The position numbers and the translations under genes are program-made. A stretch of DNA of 64,000 nt from a virus: positions 1-64,000 of IMG/VR virus record IMGVR_UViG_3300042695_002264; one strand, written 5' to 3'. Every line of letters starts with the position of its first letter. The first letter of the stretch is position 1. The notes under the pieces are model-generated. The model was given only the letters and a program-made list of their open reading frames with translations. It ran no database searches and was not told where the DNA came from. Below are positions 1 through 6,801 of this stretch, in pieces.

Positions 1-189
1 TACAACACGCAACCGCAATCCGACGAATACGCGACCGAGCACGAGGAAGTGCGCGGCACGTTCGCCGCCGAGCCTGCCGTTGAGCAGGAGCCGCAACCCT
101 ATGATGGGTTTGAGGGGCAGTGGGCTGGGGATGGGTCGGGCTTCGACGACCTCGCAGACTGGGGCGAGCAGGAGGGCTGGGACACGTAA
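1..189 (+). CDS. C-terminal part of an acidic hypothetical protein
   Basis: An open frame runs from the window edge to TAA at 187-189 and gives 62 residues rich in Glu, Asp and Gln, ending in a Gly/Trp/Asp-rich tail. The start lies outside the window. Its first residues (N-T-Q-P-Q-S-D-E) resemble the N-terminal part of the 43-aa product at 5617-5748 (N-T-Q-T-Q-S-D-E), so the two may be paralogues. No family is recognised. It is followed by a terminator-like hairpin and the first 77-bp intergenic element. Confidence 0.6.
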   Translation, partial: YNTQPQSDEYATEHEEVRGTFAAEPAVEQEPQPYDGFEGQWAGDGSGFDDLADWGEQEGWDT

Positions 190-263
190 GAGTGTCATAA
201 ACTTTCTCCGAACGTTTCGATGCGTGTCTCCATGACGCGGGAATAAACGATGAGGAGACGAAG

Positions 264-290
264 CGCCCGTTTAAACGGGCGTTTCAATTT
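264..290 (+). terminator. Palindromic hairpin after the first gene
   Basis: CGCCCGTTTAAACGGGCG (264-281) is a perfect 18-bp palindrome, preceded by AAG and followed by TTTCAATTT. It can form a GC-rich stem after the partial gene. The T-run is short, so termination is likely but not certain. Confidence 0.5.
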
Positions 291-308
291 GCTAAAATTC
301 AATGTTGC

Positions 309-385
309 GTAAACCCTTGATATTCAACAACTTACGCTGGCGCGCGGGGCGCGCGGCCGTAAGTCCTTGATAATTAACGACTTAC
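309..385 (+). repeat. 77-bp twin-palindrome element, copy 1
   Basis: Palindrome A (309-335) and palindrome B (359-385) are both variants of GTAAGTCsTTGA-n-AT-TCAACGACTTAC. They flank a GC-only core with GCGCGC blocks. The core of this copy differs from the majority core (GCCCCGCCGCGC). It lies between the terminator hairpin and the promoter of the 524 gene. Function unknown. Confidence 0.85.
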
Positions 386-489
386 GTAACGTCATCAAGA
401 GTGTCATAAAGAATGTCATAGCGCAAAATTCAAACGCTCGTTTGCCAAAACGTCAACAAAAATAGTTTCGCTAATCGCAAAAAAATATC

Positions 490-517
490 TCGCTTTTCGC
501 GCGTCCTGTGCTATTCT
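490..517 (+). promoter_or_regulatory. Promoter of the 524 gene
   Basis: The -10 TATTCT (512-517) ends 6 nt before the ATG at 524. The -35 (TCGCTT, 490-495, 16-bp spacer) is weak. The start is predicted at or next to the A of the ATG. Confidence 0.6.
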
Positions 518-523
518 GTATAC

Positions 524-706
524 ATGAGAAACAACAACAGAAGCTGGCGCGACGAAGAACGCGAAGCAACCCTCGACTACCCGCTAGGTGTGGATCGTGA
601 AGATCCCGCCTACCAGCAAAGCCCAGACGCTTACGAGCGTGAAATCGAGCGCCTTAATCGGCACGAAGGCTGGGAGCGTAATCGCGGTGGTTACTACCGC
701 CGATGA
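524..706 (+). CDS. Small charged hypothetical protein
   Basis: Sixty residues, strongly charged (many Arg, Glu and Asp) with a Tyr/Gly/Arg-rich C-terminus, giving a hydrophilic and probably disordered protein. No signal peptide, membrane segment or known domain is visible. The start is set by a promoter whose -10 ends 6 nt upstream, and there is no Shine-Dalgarno sequence. It is first in a unit followed by the 750, 919 and 1130 genes. Confidence 0.6.
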   Translation: MRNNNRSWRDEEREATLDYPLGVDREDPAYQQSPDAYEREIERLNRHEGWERNRGGYYRR

Positions 707-714
707 AAAATCGC

Positions 715-743
715 TTGACTTTCAGCCCCATTTCACCGATACT
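715..743 (+). promoter_or_regulatory. Promoter of the 750 gene
   Basis: TTGACT (715-720), 17-bp spacer, GATACT (738-743), then exactly 6 nt to the ATG at 750. It lies just after the stop of the 524 gene. Confidence 0.65.
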
Positions 744-749
744 TTCAAC

Positions 750-914
750 ATGACAGAAAACACCACAACTGGCTGGCCCGAAGTCTGGAACTTCGACGAA
801 CCCAAAGACGACAACCTCACGCCCGAACAAGCGTTCGACATCCTTTTCGGCTACGCCGAGGAGCGTCATCGCAACGACCCGTGCGCTCGTCCCGCCCCTA
901 AACCCAAACACTAA
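750..914 (+). CDS. Small hypothetical protein
   Basis: Fifty-four residues, acidic in the middle (D-E-P-K-D-D) and Pro/Lys-rich at the C-terminus. An in-frame upstream extension is possible, but ATG 750 is chosen because a TTGACT-17-GATACT promoter ends 6 nt before it, as at other unit starts here. No recognised domain. The 919 gene follows after 4 nt. Confidence 0.6.
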   Translation: MTENTTTGWPEVWNFDEPKDDNLTPEQAFDILFGYAEERHRNDPCARPAPKPKH

Positions 915-918
915 CACT

Positions 919-1128
919 ATGACAAACACAGACGGCATCATCAAGTCGCTTGAAACTCTCATCAAGCATGAGAAAGCAATTCAGCGTCAAGAAAAAGAAA
1001 TTGAAAAATTAAAAGACATCATTGATGGCTCTTTGCAGACGATGCAGGGCCTTCTTGTGTTGAGCGCTGTTCTCTCAAAAGAGATTGAAAGCTTGCACAA
1101 TAATAAGCCTTCTTTTGGACTAAACTAA
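919..1128 (+). CDS. Coiled-coil hypothetical protein
   Basis: Sixty-nine residues. A heptad-like Lys/Glu/Leu/Ile stretch covers about residues 15-35, followed by a more hydrophobic segment (L-L-V-L-S-A-V-L), which suggests a helical hairpin or oligomeric coiled coil. No catalytic motif. It is cotranscribed with the genes at 750 and 1130 (gaps of 4 and 1 nt). Confidence 0.65.
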   Translation: MTNTDGIIKSLETLIKHEKAIQRQEKEIEKLKDIIDGSLQTMQGLLVLSAVLSKEIESLHNNKPSFGLN

Positions 1129-1129
1129 C

Positions 1130-1285
1130 ATGAGCAAAATCATTATGACAATCGACACGCGACCGCTTGCGCGTGTCATAGAGCGCAGCGTCCGCAAGGC
1201 ATCTTGCCGCCCATCCTTCGCCATGCGTGTCAAGAAAAAATTCGCGCGCAAGGCAAAGTTTTTTCGCGGTTGGTCTGATCAGTAA
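1130..1285 (+). CDS. Small basic hypothetical protein
   Basis: Fifty-one residues, strongly basic in the C-terminal half (R-V-K-K-K-F-A-R-K-A-K), consistent with nucleic-acid or membrane-surface binding, although no family is recognised. Its stop codon TAA (1283-1285) lies inside palindrome A of the second 77-bp element, so gene and repeat overlap. Confidence 0.55.
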   Translation: MSKIIMTIDTRPLARVIERSVRKASCRPSFAMRVKKKFARKAKFFRGWSDQ

Positions 1286-1358
1286 AGCTTTGAATATCAA
1301 CGACTTGCGGCGGCGCGCCCCGCCGCGCGGCATAACCCATTGCAAATCAACGACTTGC
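1282..1358 (+). repeat. 77-bp twin-palindrome element, copy 2
   Basis: Palindromes at 1282-1308 and 1332-1358, with core GGCGGCGCGCCCCGCCGCGC between. The heptamer GTGCCAA follows B by 22 nt (1380). Palindrome A contains the stop codon of the upstream gene. Confidence 0.9.
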
Positions 1359-1426
1359 AATATATAGTATTCAGGTAGCGTGCCAATATTGGCGAATCTA
1401 TAAAAATAAAAAAATAAAAAAACCTA

Positions 1427-1455
1427 TTGACGAAAACATCAAACCGAGTTAGCAT
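1427..1455 (+). promoter_or_regulatory. Promoter of the 1462 gene
   Basis: TTGACG (1427-1432), 17-bp spacer, TAGCAT (1450-1455), then 6 nt to the ATG at 1462. Confidence 0.65.
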
Positions 1456-1461
1456 AAATGT

Positions 1462-1926
1462 ATGAAAAATAAAATTATAACAATCATAGTCACTGCATTG
1501 GTAACCGCAGCAGTTACTTTCGTTACTCTATCACTTACAGATAGCGAACCGCTGACCGACTGGGTAAAAATGGCGAAGTTAAGAATTAAAGGATGCTCTG
1601 ATCCCGAGGCGCACCTGAGCAACGCCAAGCGGATAAAGGGTTGGCTTACCGCAGTTGGAGAGCATGAGCCTGTTAGTGTGAGAATCAGAGAAGGTGTAGG
1701 CTTGCCGCCAGACCAGAGTTTGGCTCCTAAAGGGGTTAAACTCACTCCAACAGCTACAGAAATGTTCATTTTAGTTCGTTCTTCTGATTTTGAGAACAAT
1801 ATCCGTGAGATATACGAATTTGATCTCATGAAAATTATGGTGGATAAGGATGCAAGAAAACAATTAAGAGAACTTATTACCAAAACTAAAGCACAGAGCA
1901 ATGAGTTTGGTTTCGGTAGTAACTAA
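1462..1926 (+). CDS. Membrane-anchored or secreted hypothetical protein
   Basis: The 154-aa product has an N-terminal hydrophobic helix (about residues 5-26) after M-K-N-K, either a signal peptide or a signal anchor. A hydrophilic domain of about 125 residues with no recognised motif follows. Most of the protein is probably periplasmic. ATG 1462 fits the 6-nt promoter rule; an upstream ATG at 1458 is out of frame. The TAA at 1924-1926 lies inside palindrome A of element 3. Confidence 0.7.
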   Translation: MKNKIITIIVTALVTAAVTFVTLSLTDSEPLTDWVKMAKLRIKGCSDPEAHLSNAKRIKGWLTAVGEHEPVSVRIREGVGLPPDQSLAPKGVKLTPTATEMFILVRSSDFENNIREIYEFDLMKIMVDKDARKQLRELITKTKAQSNEFGFGSN

Positions 1927-1995
1927 CTGAAATTCAACAACTTGCAGAGCCAGATCGGGCCGCGCGGCGTAACTCCTTGATATTCAAAGACTTAC
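1919..1995 (+). repeat. 77-bp twin-palindrome element, copy 3
   Basis: A at 1919-1945 (diverged left half) and B at 1969-1995, again 50 bp apart. The core is a variant (cagatcgggccgcgc). ATGCCAA lies 22 nt after B. The upstream stop codon is within A. Confidence 0.85.
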
Positions 1996-2063
1996 GCAAA
2001 ACGCTACGCAATAGCCATGCCAAGTTGCAGAAAAAAAATTTCACACAATCGCAAAAAAATCCC

Positions 2064-2091
2064 TTGCATTTTTGCGCGTCCGCGCTATATT
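2064..2091 (+). promoter_or_regulatory. Promoter of the 2098 gene
   Basis: TTGCAT (2064-2069), 16-bp spacer, TATATT (2086-2091), 6 nt to the ATG at 2098. This decides the start against the in-frame ATG at 2017. Confidence 0.7.
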
Positions 2092-2097
2092 GAAATC

Positions 2098-2613
2098 ATG
2101 AAAGAGAGAAAATCACTAAACGAAAAGCCTCTGACTTGCCTGTTCGTCGGCGTTACCCTCGCTTTGGTATCAGCAGGAGTTGCCATTTATGGGTTGCGGT
2201 TTGGGTTTGCGTCTATTGCCTTTTTGCTTGTTGCTGCTGCAATCTTAAATATCGCAGCGTGGTTTTTTGCCACCCCTGTCGTCTCTTTCGTTGGCGATTT
2301 TGTAGGAAAATTTTTTACTGGAAGTCAAAACTTTAGCAAGCCCCAGCCTGCTTACAGCCTGCCAGATGGTCTTGCCGCTACCGGACAAAACGCTTGCGCT
2401 ATCCTTGCCTACAATGAACTTGCAAAAAATCATCCCGAAGAAATCTTGCCTCATCTTCGCGTGATGAGAATATGGATTGAAAAAATGAATGACGTTGACG
2501 CTGCGGTTATGGCTTACAATCTCGCCTTGAAAAAAATTCGCGGACAAAAAAATCGCAACGAGTTTACAAAAATGGCAAAAAATAATTTCAGCAAATTCAT
2601 CAGCTTTGAATGA
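2098..2613 (+). CDS. Two-TM membrane protein with a helical tail
   Basis: A 171-aa protein with two or three adjacent hydrophobic helices between about residues 12 and 66. A hydrophilic, probably helical C-terminal region of about 90 residues with alternating Ala, Leu and Tyr (A-I-L-A-Y-N-E-L-A-K, then A-V-M-A-Y-N-L-A-L-K) resembles tetratricopeptide-like packing. Function unknown. A longer version from ATG 2017 would read through the promoter and is rejected. Confidence 0.7.
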   Translation: MKERKSLNEKPLTCLFVGVTLALVSAGVAIYGLRFGFASIAFLLVAAAILNIAAWFFATPVVSFVGDFVGKFFTGSQNFSKPQPAYSLPDGLAATGQNACAILAYNELAKNHPEEILPHLRVMRIWIEKMNDVDAAVMAYNLALKKIRGQKNRNEFTKMAKNNFSKFISFE

Positions 2614-2631
2614 GTGTCATAGCAATGTCAT

Positions 2632-2663
2632 AAACGCTCGGTCAAACGGGCGTTTTACTTTGC
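2632..2663 (+). terminator. Hairpin after the 2098 gene
   Basis: AAACGCTCG (2632-2640) pairs with CGGGCGTTT (2647-2655) around a GTCAAA loop, followed by TACTTTG. The stem is moderate and the T-tract weak. Confidence 0.5.
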
Positions 2664-2679
2664 GCGAAACCAATTCTAT

Positions 2680-2756
2680 ATAAACCCTTGAAAATCAACG
2701 ACTTACGGCGGCGCGCCCCGCCGCGCGGCGTAACCCATTGCAAATCAACAACTTAC
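2680..2756 (+). repeat. 77-bp twin-palindrome element, copy 4
   Basis: A 2680-2706 and B 2730-2756 with the majority core. GTGCCAA at 2778 is again 22 nt after B. An independent terminator lies just upstream, which argues against the element itself being the terminator. Confidence 0.9.
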
Positions 2757-2832
2757 AACATACATCATTCAGATAGCGTGCCAACTTTGCAGAGGGGCAA
2801 AAAATAAAAAAAATAAAAAACGAAAAAATCCC

Positions 2833-2860
2833 TTGCGTTTTTGCAGTCCTGTGCTATTCT
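2833..2860 (+). promoter_or_regulatory. Promoter of the 2867 gene
   Basis: TTGCGT (2833-2838), 16-bp spacer, TATTCT (2855-2860), 6 nt to ATG 2867. Confidence 0.7.
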
Positions 2861-2866
2861 TTAAGC

Positions 2867-3019
2867 ATGGAAAAGAAAATGACTCAATATGCGGACAAGC
2901 TCAACGCCTTCCGCGCTGGCGAAATCACCGAGGACGAATGGAAAGCGTTCTGTTTTGAGGCTCTCTCCGAGATTCTCGAAGACACGAAAGATGTCCTCAT
3001 CAGGCTGAAAAATGCTTGA
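2867..3019 (+). CDS. Small acidic hypothetical protein
   Basis: Fifty residues, helical and acidic, with a G-E-I-T-E-D-E-W-K pattern that recurs in many small phage proteins of unknown role. The start follows the 6-nt promoter rule. Its stop TGA (3017-3019) is part of the -35 TTGACC of the next promoter. Confidence 0.65.
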   Translation: MEKKMTQYADKLNAFRAGEITEDEWKAFCFEALSEILEDTKDVLIRLKNA

Positions 3020-3044
3020 CCCAATCGCAACAATCAAACATACT
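3016..3044 (+). promoter_or_regulatory. Promoter of the 3051 gene
   Basis: TTGACC (3016-3021), 17-bp spacer, CATACT (3039-3044), 6 nt to ATG 3051. The -35 overlaps the upstream stop codon. Confidence 0.65.
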
Positions 3045-3050
3045 ACGACC

Positions 3051-3227
3051 ATGAAACAAACACCACAAAAAGCCCAACTCTGGGCAGTCGGAAACAAAGT
3101 CTATCGCGTCATCCGCAACGAAGGCGACAAGACTCACGTTCATCATCACGGGCAAATGGCCCTGTTCTATACGCGCCATCTGAAAATGGCGACACCTTCA
3201 CAAGTTGCAGAATACTTGGGAAAATAG
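3051..3227 (+). CDS. Small hypothetical protein
   Basis: Fifty-eight residues; begins M-K-Q-T-P-Q-K, followed by a beta-rich looking stretch (A-V-G-N-K-V-Y-R-V-I) and a His-rich patch. No recognised family. ATG 3051 is preferred to the in-frame ATG 3012 because a promoter ends 6 nt before it. Confidence 0.6.
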   Translation: MKQTPQKAQLWAVGNKVYRVIRNEGDKTHVHHHGQMALFYTRHLKMATPSQVAEYLGK

Positions 3228-3228
3228 T

Positions 3229-3257
3229 TTGACAATCACCACAAAACCTAACAGAAT
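3229..3257 (+). promoter_or_regulatory. Promoter of the 3264 gene
   Basis: TTGACA (3229-3234), 17-bp spacer, CAGAAT (3252-3257), 6 nt to ATG 3264. Confidence 0.65.
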
Positions 3258-3263
3258 AACAAC

Positions 3264-3479
3264 ATGACAAAAAAACAATTCACCGCAATCGCTAACATCT
3301 TGGGAAAACGCTTGGCCGAAAAAGTCAAAGCACCCATCGGAGAATACGAAGTTGTCGAAGTCCTCGCGTTGGACTTGGCGAAATACTTCTCGACAGAAAA
3401 CCCTCGTTTCGACGAAGATCGCTTTCTGGAAGCTGTTTTTACTCACACCCCTAACATCCCTGTGGGATCATATAAATAA
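3264..3479 (+). CDS. Small conserved-looking phage protein
   Basis: Seventy-one residues, predicted helical. It has an F-D-E-D-R-F-L-E-A-V motif near the C-terminus, typical of small hypothetical proteins in many phage and prophage genomes; I cannot name a function. It starts at its own leaderless-type promoter and heads a four-gene run (3264, 3484, 3660, 3853) with overlapping ends. Confidence 0.65.
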   Translation: MTKKQFTAIANILGKRLAEKVKAPIGEYEVVEVLALDLAKYFSTENPRFDEDRFLEAVFTHTPNIPVGSYK

Positions 3480-3483
3480 TCAC

Positions 3484-3663
3484 ATGAAAAAATACATCAC
3501 ATTCGACCGCATTGCCTACGCAATGTCCCTCTCCACCTTCATCTTCATCGCCGTGACGCTTTGCGCTGCTTGCGTTGAATTGCAAAACAGAACCAGCAAG
3601 AACCAAAAGCAAATGCAGGAAGAAGTCCGCGCAATGTTTGCCCACATCGAGGCACCTCTATGA
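3484..3663 (+). CDS. Small single-pass membrane protein
   Basis: Fifty-nine residues: a short cytoplasmic N-terminus, one hydrophobic helix (about residues 12-32, ending in A-A-C) and a polar Gln/Lys/Glu-rich tail. The stop overlaps the next start (ATGA at 3660-3663). The Cys at the helix end is not a convincing lipobox. Confidence 0.65.
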   Translation: MKKYITFDRIAYAMSLSTFIFIAVTLCAACVELQNRTSKNQKQMQEEVRAMFAHIEAPL

Positions 3664-3860
3664 TTACCCCCAATATCCAAAAAGCTCTTGAGTCAAACGG
3701 AGTTCGTTTCTTTGCAAAAGACTTTCTCATGGAAGGTATGCGGAAAGACTGCGTTGACGCCGTGCATGATGCAAAACTCGTTTACGAATTGCTAAAAGAA
3801 CGCATGGAAAAAATGCTTGCAATCGAACCCGAAGACGAATACATTAAAGCCAATGAGTAA
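3660..3860 (+). CDS. Small helical hypothetical protein
   Basis: Sixty-six residues, probably all-helical with an acidic C-terminus (E-P-E-D-E-Y). It is coupled to both neighbours by overlaps (ATGA with the upstream gene, 8 nt with the downstream one). No motif recognised. Confidence 0.65.
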   Translation: MITPNIQKALESNGVRFFAKDFLMEGMRKDCVDAVHDAKLVYELLKERMEKMLAIEPEDEYIKANE

Positions 3861-4041
3861 AGACCAAGTCAAAGCCGTGTGCGATTACTCGCATGATGTC
3901 ATAATGAAAATCAAAGCCGTGTTCGGATTCAAAAAGAAAAGTCCTTCGCTTCTTTGTCATAGTCTCGCGCACCTCAACACCGCGACATGGCTTGAGCGCG
4001 CGGTCTGCAACGGCACAATCATGGACTACAAGCCGCGATAA
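3853..4041 (+). CDS. Small hypothetical protein
   Basis: Sixty-two residues with a basic patch (F-K-K-K-S-P) and two Cys. The start at ATG 3853 overlaps the previous gene by 8 nt; an in-frame start at 3817 would overlap more. It is the last gene before element 5, whose palindrome A starts 2 nt after the stop. Confidence 0.6.
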   Translation: MSKDQVKAVCDYSHDVIMKIKAVFGFKKKSPSLLCHSLAHLNTATWLERAVCNGTIMDYKPR

Positions 4042-4042
4042 C

Positions 4043-4119
4043 GTAAAGCGCTAATAATCAAGCACTTACGGCGGCGCGCCCCGCCGCGCAGCGTAAGTCG
4101 TTGAAAATCAATCACTTAG
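4043..4119 (+). repeat. 77-bp twin-palindrome element, copy 5
   Basis: A 4043-4069 and B 4093-4119 with the majority core. GTGCCAA starts at 4141, 22 nt after B. Confidence 0.9.
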
Positions 4120-4196
4120 GCAAAAGCACTTTCATACAGTGTGCCAAGTCCGCTGTCAAGTAGAAAAAAAATATTTTTTTAATCGTAAAAAATTCC

Positions 4197-4224
4197 TTGC
4201 GTTTTTGGCATATTGTGGTATTCT
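4197..4224 (+). promoter_or_regulatory. Promoter of the 4231 gene
   Basis: TTGCGT (4197-4202), 16-bp spacer, TATTCT (4219-4224), 6 nt to ATG 4231. It excludes the in-frame ATG at 4213. Confidence 0.7.
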
Positions 4225-4230
4225 TTAATT

Positions 4231-4470
4231 ATGAAAATCACCAAGCCCGACCTCTACGAAGCCCTCATCCAAGCGCGTGTCGCCTTATCGAAAGACATCC
4301 GCGAAACTTTGCGCGGTCGCCACCTCTCCTACGTTCAAGACCTCTCGCGGAAATCCATCCGCGAAAAAATCGCGGCCTATCGGTTGCTCTCCAACCTCTC
4401 CACGATCAACGCGGAAAGCTACTCGGACAACCGCTCTCTGCGTCACGTTAAAAAAGCTCTTGCCAAGTAA
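4231..4470 (+). CDS. Small basic helical protein
   Basis: Seventy-nine residues, basic and probably all-helical (many Leu, Arg, Lys and Ser), ending in R-H-V-K-K-A-L-A-K. It could bind nucleic acid, but no known fold is recognised. It lies immediately upstream of the GP88-like gene in the same unit. Confidence 0.65.
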   Translation: MKITKPDLYEALIQARVALSKDIRETLRGRHLSYVQDLSRKSIREKIAAYRLLSNLSTINAESYSDNRSLRHVKKALAK

Positions 4471-4495
4471 CGCAATCTCTGACAAAATCACCACC

Positions 4496-5179
4496 ATGAA
4501 ACTACTAAGCACCAACAATACCAAAATCAAAAAAGGCGAAAAGCTCGGCTGGCGCACTTACGGCCTTTCACTTTCACCCGCTGGCAAAAGTGGAAAACAA
4601 TTCTGTCCGCATCGCTCGGCTGGCTGTGAGTTTGCTTGTCTCGACACTTCGGGCATGGGCATCTTCTCAAACGTCCAAGACGCACGCCTTGCAAAGTCGC
4701 GTTTCTTCATCGACAACCGCAACGAGTTTCTCGCTCAGTTGCATAAAGAATTGCACAATGCCGAAAAGTGGAGCGCAAAAAATAATACGCCTGTGGCCGT
4801 GCGTCCGAACGTGCTTTCTGATCTGCCTTTCCATAAGCTGATCGACATGGCGCGCTTTCCGTCAATTCAGTTTTACGATTACACGCCGAACCTTCAACGC
4901 ATGATGCAGTTTCTAAACGGCGAGTTGCCTAAAAATTATCACCTGACCTTCTCGCGCAAAGAGGACAATCAGCATCGTGTCCACGCTGTTGTTGCCGCTG
5001 GCGGTAACGTGGCCGCTGTCTTTAGTGAGTTGCCCGAAACCTACCTCGGAAAGCCTGTCATAAACGGCGACGAAAGCGACTTGCGTTTTCTCGACGCGCA
5101 GGGCGTGATCGTTGGACTCAAAGCAAAAGGCAAAGCTCTCAAAGATCAATCTGGCTTTGTGGTGCAAGTTGGCGTATAA
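4496..5179 (+). CDS. GP88-like phage protein
   Basis: This 227-aa product resembles the Gp88 family of phage and plasmid proteins (named from a mycobacteriophage gene). It opens with N-T-K-I-K-K-G and a Cys-containing stretch (C-P-H-R-S-A-G-C-E-F-A-C-L, about residues 41-53), then a helical region and a beta-rich C-terminal half. The clustered Cys/His could bind metal. The biochemical role of the family is not known to me. The start is the ATG following the 26-nt gap after the 4231 gene; the longer in-frame version from 4277 is a shadow. Confidence 0.7.
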   Translation: MKLLSTNNTKIKKGEKLGWRTYGLSLSPAGKSGKQFCPHRSAGCEFACLDTSGMGIFSNVQDARLAKSRFFIDNRNEFLAQLHKELHNAEKWSAKNNTPVAVRPNVLSDLPFHKLIDMARFPSIQFYDYTPNLQRMMQFLNGELPKNYHLTFSRKEDNQHRVHAVVAAGGNVAAVFSELPETYLGKPVINGDESDLRFLDAQGVIVGLKAKGKALKDQSGFVVQVGV

Positions 5180-5188
5180 TGAAAACCT

Positions 5189-5254
5189 ATGGAAATCATA
5201 ATCCTTCTTGCTGGCATTATCGGTGGCGCATTACTAATAAATAAAAAATTATGA
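5189..5254 (+). CDS. 21-residue membrane peptide
   Basis: A very short frame, M-E-I-I-I-L-L-A-G-I-I-G-G-A-L-L-I-N-K-K-L: a single hydrophobic helix with a basic end, overlapping the next start by ATGA (5251-5254). It resembles the other mini membrane peptides in the window, but its size makes it uncertain. Confidence 0.4.
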   Translation: MEIIILLAGIIGGALLINKKL

Positions 5255-5409
5255 CACTAAACCTAATCGCACGAAAAAACTTGTTTCGCTTGTCTGAATA
5301 CTTTTTCAGCCTTGCGGTATGGTGGGAACGCGCTGGCGTTATGACACTCCAAAAACTTTTCTTTATGGGGTGGCAAAAATGCCTTGACACACGAGACAAA
5401 TTACGGTGA
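5251..5409 (+). CDS. Small hypothetical protein
   Basis: Fifty-two residues, rich in aromatics (F-F, W-W, F-F) and Arg/Lys, with amphipathic rather than clearly transmembrane helices. It overlaps the 21-aa peptide by 4 nt and ends 1 nt before element 6. No family recognised. Confidence 0.5.
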   Translation: MTLNLIARKNLFRLSEYFFSLAVWWERAGVMTLQKLFFMGWQKCLDTRDKLR

Positions 5410-5410
5410 C

Positions 5411-5487
5411 ATAACCTACTGAAAATCAACGACTTACGGCGGCGCGCCCCGCCGCGCGGCGTAAGTGCTTGAAAATCAACGACTTAT
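5411..5487 (+). repeat. 77-bp twin-palindrome element, copy 6
   Basis: A 5411-5437 and B 5461-5487 with the majority core. ATGCCAA at 5509 is 22 nt after B. The stretch after it (5526-5580) repeats the leader upstream of the 524 gene (AAACGCTCGTTTG motif). Confidence 0.9.
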
Positions 5488-5582
5488 ACAAAATGCCATT
5501 CAAGAAGCATGCCAACTCACAGAAAAAACGCTCGTTTGAATTTTCGTCAACAAAAATACTTTTCAGAATCGCAAAAAATCCA

Positions 5583-5610
5583 TTGCATCGTGCCGTGCCT
5601 GTGCTACTCT
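5583..5610 (+). promoter_or_regulatory. Promoter of the 5617 gene
   Basis: TTGCAT (5583-5588), 16-bp spacer, TACTCT (5605-5610), 6 nt to ATG 5617. Confidence 0.65.
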
Positions 5611-5616
5611 TTACCT

Positions 5617-5748
5617 ATGCAAGCGAACACCATCACCGACGACTTCAACACGCAAACCCAAAGCGACGAGTTTGCCTCCGAATTTGAGGCTTGGCTCGAC
5701 GCGCAGGAACTGAAATACTGGCAGGAAATCGACGCTCGCGGAAATTAA
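5617..5748 (+). CDS. Small acidic hypothetical protein
   Basis: Forty-three residues, acidic. The N-terminal part (N-T-Q-T-Q-S-D-E-F) resembles the partial gene at the left edge, suggesting duplication. ATG 5617 is chosen because a promoter ends 6 nt before it; longer in-frame versions would cross the promoter. No domain recognised. Confidence 0.6.
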   Translation: MQANTITDDFNTQTQSDEFASEFEAWLDAQELKYWQEIDARGN

Positions 5749-5752
5749 TTTT

Positions 5753-5989
5753 ATGACAAACACAAACCCACTACACGGCTACCTCTCCGACTGCTGCGGA
5801 GCCGAACACGACATCAACGCCGAACACCACATTCTCAACGAGAGTGTGCGTGGAGGATGCTCCGCTTGCGGACACTACTCGGAGTTTTCCCCTGTGGAGG
5901 AAAACGTCCGGCACAATCAACGCATCAGCCTCTCCGCTCTCAATGCGTTCGTGCCAGACGAGTTGAACTCTTACGAGCAGCCGTGGTAA
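5753..5989 (+). CDS. Small Cys-rich, probably zinc-binding protein
   Basis: Seventy-eight residues. It has S-D-C-C-G-A-E near residue 12 and G-G-C-S-A-C-G-H near residue 34, a CxxC-type pair of knuckles typical of small zinc ribbons in phage hypothetical proteins. The rest is polar. It follows the 5617 gene by 4 nt. The binding partner is unknown. Confidence 0.65.
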   Translation: MTNTNPLHGYLSDCCGAEHDINAEHHILNESVRGGCSACGHYSEFSPVEENVRHNQRISLSALNAFVPDELNSYEQPW

Positions 5990-5994
5990 ATTGT

Positions 5995-6023
5995 TTGACA
6001 CTCTCAACCCTAACAACTAACAT
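5995..6023 (+). promoter_or_regulatory. Promoter of the 6033 gene
   Basis: TTGACA (5995-6000), 17-bp spacer, TAACAT (6018-6023), 9 nt to ATG 6033, so at most a very short leader. Confidence 0.55.
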
Positions 6024-6032
6024 CATCAATCT

Positions 6033-6527
6033 ATGAACAAAGCAAAAGTCCTAATCAGTCCTTACGGAAACGGCATCGCTGTCGGCCTTGAGGGAAACAA
6101 AGATCAAATCGAACGCGAATATAATCGCTTTTTTAATTGGGGCGCAGCTGGTGCTGGCGCGAATGTCGAACGTGGCAACGGCGACTCTGAAATCCAGCAC
6201 GGAGAACTTGGCGACTCTTACCTCCACTATGTCGGAGAAGGGTTTGCCTACTTCCTGTCATCGGAAAAAGATATGCTTCGCGCTATGACATATGAACACT
6301 TGACCAAGTGGCAAGATAGCGAAACGTCAGCGCAATATAAAACAAAGCCACGCAATCACAAGAGGGATTCGGGCAAGGTATTCCGCGAACACGCGCAGAT
6401 CGCAGCGCAAGACGAATATAATGAAATCGAACGCGAGAACTTCATGCTCTACCAGAAAGCTCCCGCATACATCTTCCGCGAGCTTGATGGCGGCGCGCCG
6501 TCTTGGAGAAGTGAAACGGAGGACTAA
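6033..6527 (+). CDS. Hypothetical protein
   Basis: A 164-aa soluble protein with a beta-like N-terminus (K-V-L-I-S-P-Y-G-N-G-I-A-V-G), a Gly/Asn-rich middle and a helical, charged C-terminal half. No catalytic motif or known family is recognised. It has its own promoter and is followed after 4 nt by the 6532 gene. Confidence 0.65.
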   Translation: MNKAKVLISPYGNGIAVGLEGNKDQIEREYNRFFNWGAAGAGANVERGNGDSEIQHGELGDSYLHYVGEGFAYFLSSEKDMLRAMTYEHLTKWQDSETSAQYKTKPRNHKRDSGKVFREHAQIAAQDEYNEIERENFMLYQKAPAYIFRELDGGAPSWRSETED

Positions 6528-6531
6528 TATA

Positions 6532-6801
6532 ATGAAAAAAATACTTGTCACCGTTAAGCAAATTATAGAAGTCCCAGACTCTTTCAAAATTACAAGTTTT
6601 ACAGAGCCAGGAGATGTAGCGTTTGATTATATAAAAATAGGAAAAAAATTAACTGCGCCAGATATAACATGGTTTGACTATGACAAAGTTTCTGGCGTTG
6701 GAAGCGAGAGCGACGAACTCGTTGAGCGTCTCGCCCCTGCAATAGTTGACTACTCCTTGCAAGAATTTTCTTTCGATGAAGATCCTAACGTAAGTTGTTG
6801 A
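6532..6801 (+). CDS. Hypothetical protein whose end is encoded by a repeat
   Basis: Eighty-nine residues, acidic in the C-terminal third. A GGAGG lies about 11 nt upstream of ATG 6532. The last residues V-S-C and the TGA stop are encoded by palindrome A of element 7 (6790-6816), so the repeat supplies the C-terminus. No domain recognised. Confidence 0.6.
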   Translation: MKKILVTVKQIIEVPDSFKITSFTEPGDVAFDYIKIGKKLTAPDITWFDYDKVSGVGSESDELVERLAPAIVDYSLQEFSFDEDPNVSC

